Source: Marinomonas aquimarina (lineage in GTDB: Bacteria > Pseudomonadota > Gammaproteobacteria > Pseudomonadales > Marinomonadaceae). From it: a stretch of DNA of 64,000 nucleotides. Location of the stretch: contig NZ_FLOC01000002.1 in NCBI RefSeq assembly GCF_900089755.1, positions 248,001-312,000 of the forward strand, given 5' to 3'. The notes beneath the pieces were generated by a model. It did no database searches, was not told the DNA's origin, and was given only the letters and a program-made list of their open reading frames with translations. A program made the translations under genes and the position numbers. This document shows positions 63,616-64,000 of this stretch, in pieces; positions within the stretch are counted from its first letter, which is position 1; each line of letters begins with the position of its first letter.

Positions 63616-64000
63616 TCAGGCATTGCTAAGCTCGCCTTCTGCTACCACGCAGTTACGCCCTTGGCGCTTAGCACAATACATACGTTGGTCGGCAATCACG
63701 ATCAACTCACTGCTACTGGACACTTCCTCATTGATCGCCACCCCAATACTCACTGTAATCGCAATGTCACGCTCATCGAGGCAAAAGGCTTGCTGCGCGA
63801 CGGTTGCACGAATGCGCTCCGCATGGGCCATCAGCGAAGCCTTATCTCCCGCCAACAAGATACAAAACTCCTCTCCGCCATGACGAAACAACTGATACTG
63901 AGGCGACATATTCTGAATGCGCTCGGTTAATTGTCGCAGTAACTCATCCCCCACATCATGGCCATAACTGTCATTCACTTTTTTAAAATGATCAATATCG
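63616..64000 (-). CDS. Diguanylate cyclase domain protein, 5' part outside window
   Basis: The open frame continues past the right edge, so the N-terminus is missing. The visible 128 residues form the second half of a GGDEF domain: DIDHFKKVNDSYGHDVGDE (substrate and metal site) at the edge, then RHGGEEF (the active-site loop, GGEEF form) and the end KRQGRNCVVAEGELSNA. All catalytic residues seen are intact, so it is probably an active cyclase. It stands 130 bp upstream of the binding-protein gene on the same strand, and may or may not share its transcript. Sensor domain unknown. Confidence 0.9.
   Translation of the reverse strand, partial: DIDHFKKVNDSYGHDVGDELLRQLTERIQNMSPQYQLFRHGGEEFCILLAGDKASLMAHAERIRATVAQQAFCLDERDIAITVSIGVAINEEVSSSSELIVIADQRMYCAKRQGRNCVVAEGELSNA

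Overview
The window looks like chromosomal DNA of a marine gammaproteobacterium of the Oceanospirillales, most like Marinomonas. This is inferred from gene content, protein sequences recalled from related genera and moderate GC; no database search was possible. There is no transposase, integrase, prophage or CRISPR array. Most of it is housekeeping and environmental-response genes, with one compact operon of unknown product near the right end.

Layout. 1-3.1 kb (minus): end of a dimethylglycine/betaine catabolism operon (M19-like protein, DUF5943, start of a DgcA-like flavoprotein that runs off the left edge). 3.3-4.9 kb: chemoreceptor. 5.1-8.9 kb: purB, the ribosomal oxygenase roxA, a GNAT enzyme and fklB. 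9.0-14.0 kb: a 50-residue membrane protein, a UspA protein, topB, a LysE exporter and two tandem, apparently paralogous membrane-anchored helical proteins. 14.1-20.0 kb: PiT phosphate transporter, ExaC-like aldehyde dehydrogenase with a divergent AraC regulator and a 21-bp direct-repeat operator, and an MFS exporter. 20.1-20.7 kb: three identical tRNA-Leu(UAG) genes, each with its own terminator. 20.9-29.1 kb: DMT exporter, folM-folE, a Tat-exported YghX-type hydrolase, a GT28-PAP2 pair, a lipoprotein with an internal repeat, pldA, a CHMI-family isomerase and ghrA. 29.2-37.8 kb: GGDEF/EAL protein, MFS with divergent LysR, FUSC protein, dCache chemoreceptor, NnrU. 38.2-43.6 kb: opgGH and two outer-membrane barrels, including ompW with an FNR-type promoter. 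43.6-48.5 kb: iron-type ABC importer with a divergent binding protein, a Fur-like box, a cupredoxin and an MFS gene. 48.6-56.1 kb: phytase-like secreted protein, DUF2789, HBM chemoreceptor, LpxR, ybiT. 56.3-60.6 kb: a tightly coupled five-gene operon (thermostable-hemolysin-family protein, AMP ligase, haem-oxygenase-like protein, SDR, secreted TPR protein). 60.7-64 kb: GGDEF/EAL protein paired with a periplasmic binding protein, then a truncated GGDEF protein.

Three threads are worth following. First, the 56-60.6 kb operon looks like a small biosynthetic cluster without a recognisable carrier protein. Second, PHO-box-like sequences lie upstream of the phosphate transporter, the PAP2-glycosyltransferase pair and the phytase-like gene, which suggests a phosphate-starvation response that may include membrane-lipid remodelling. 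Third, the Fur-like site in the divergent promoter at 47.3 kb ties a blue-copper protein and an MFS exporter to iron import. Start sites were moved from the longest reading frame wherever a Shine-Dalgarno sequence or signal peptide supported an internal start; several genes appear to use GTG or TTG.
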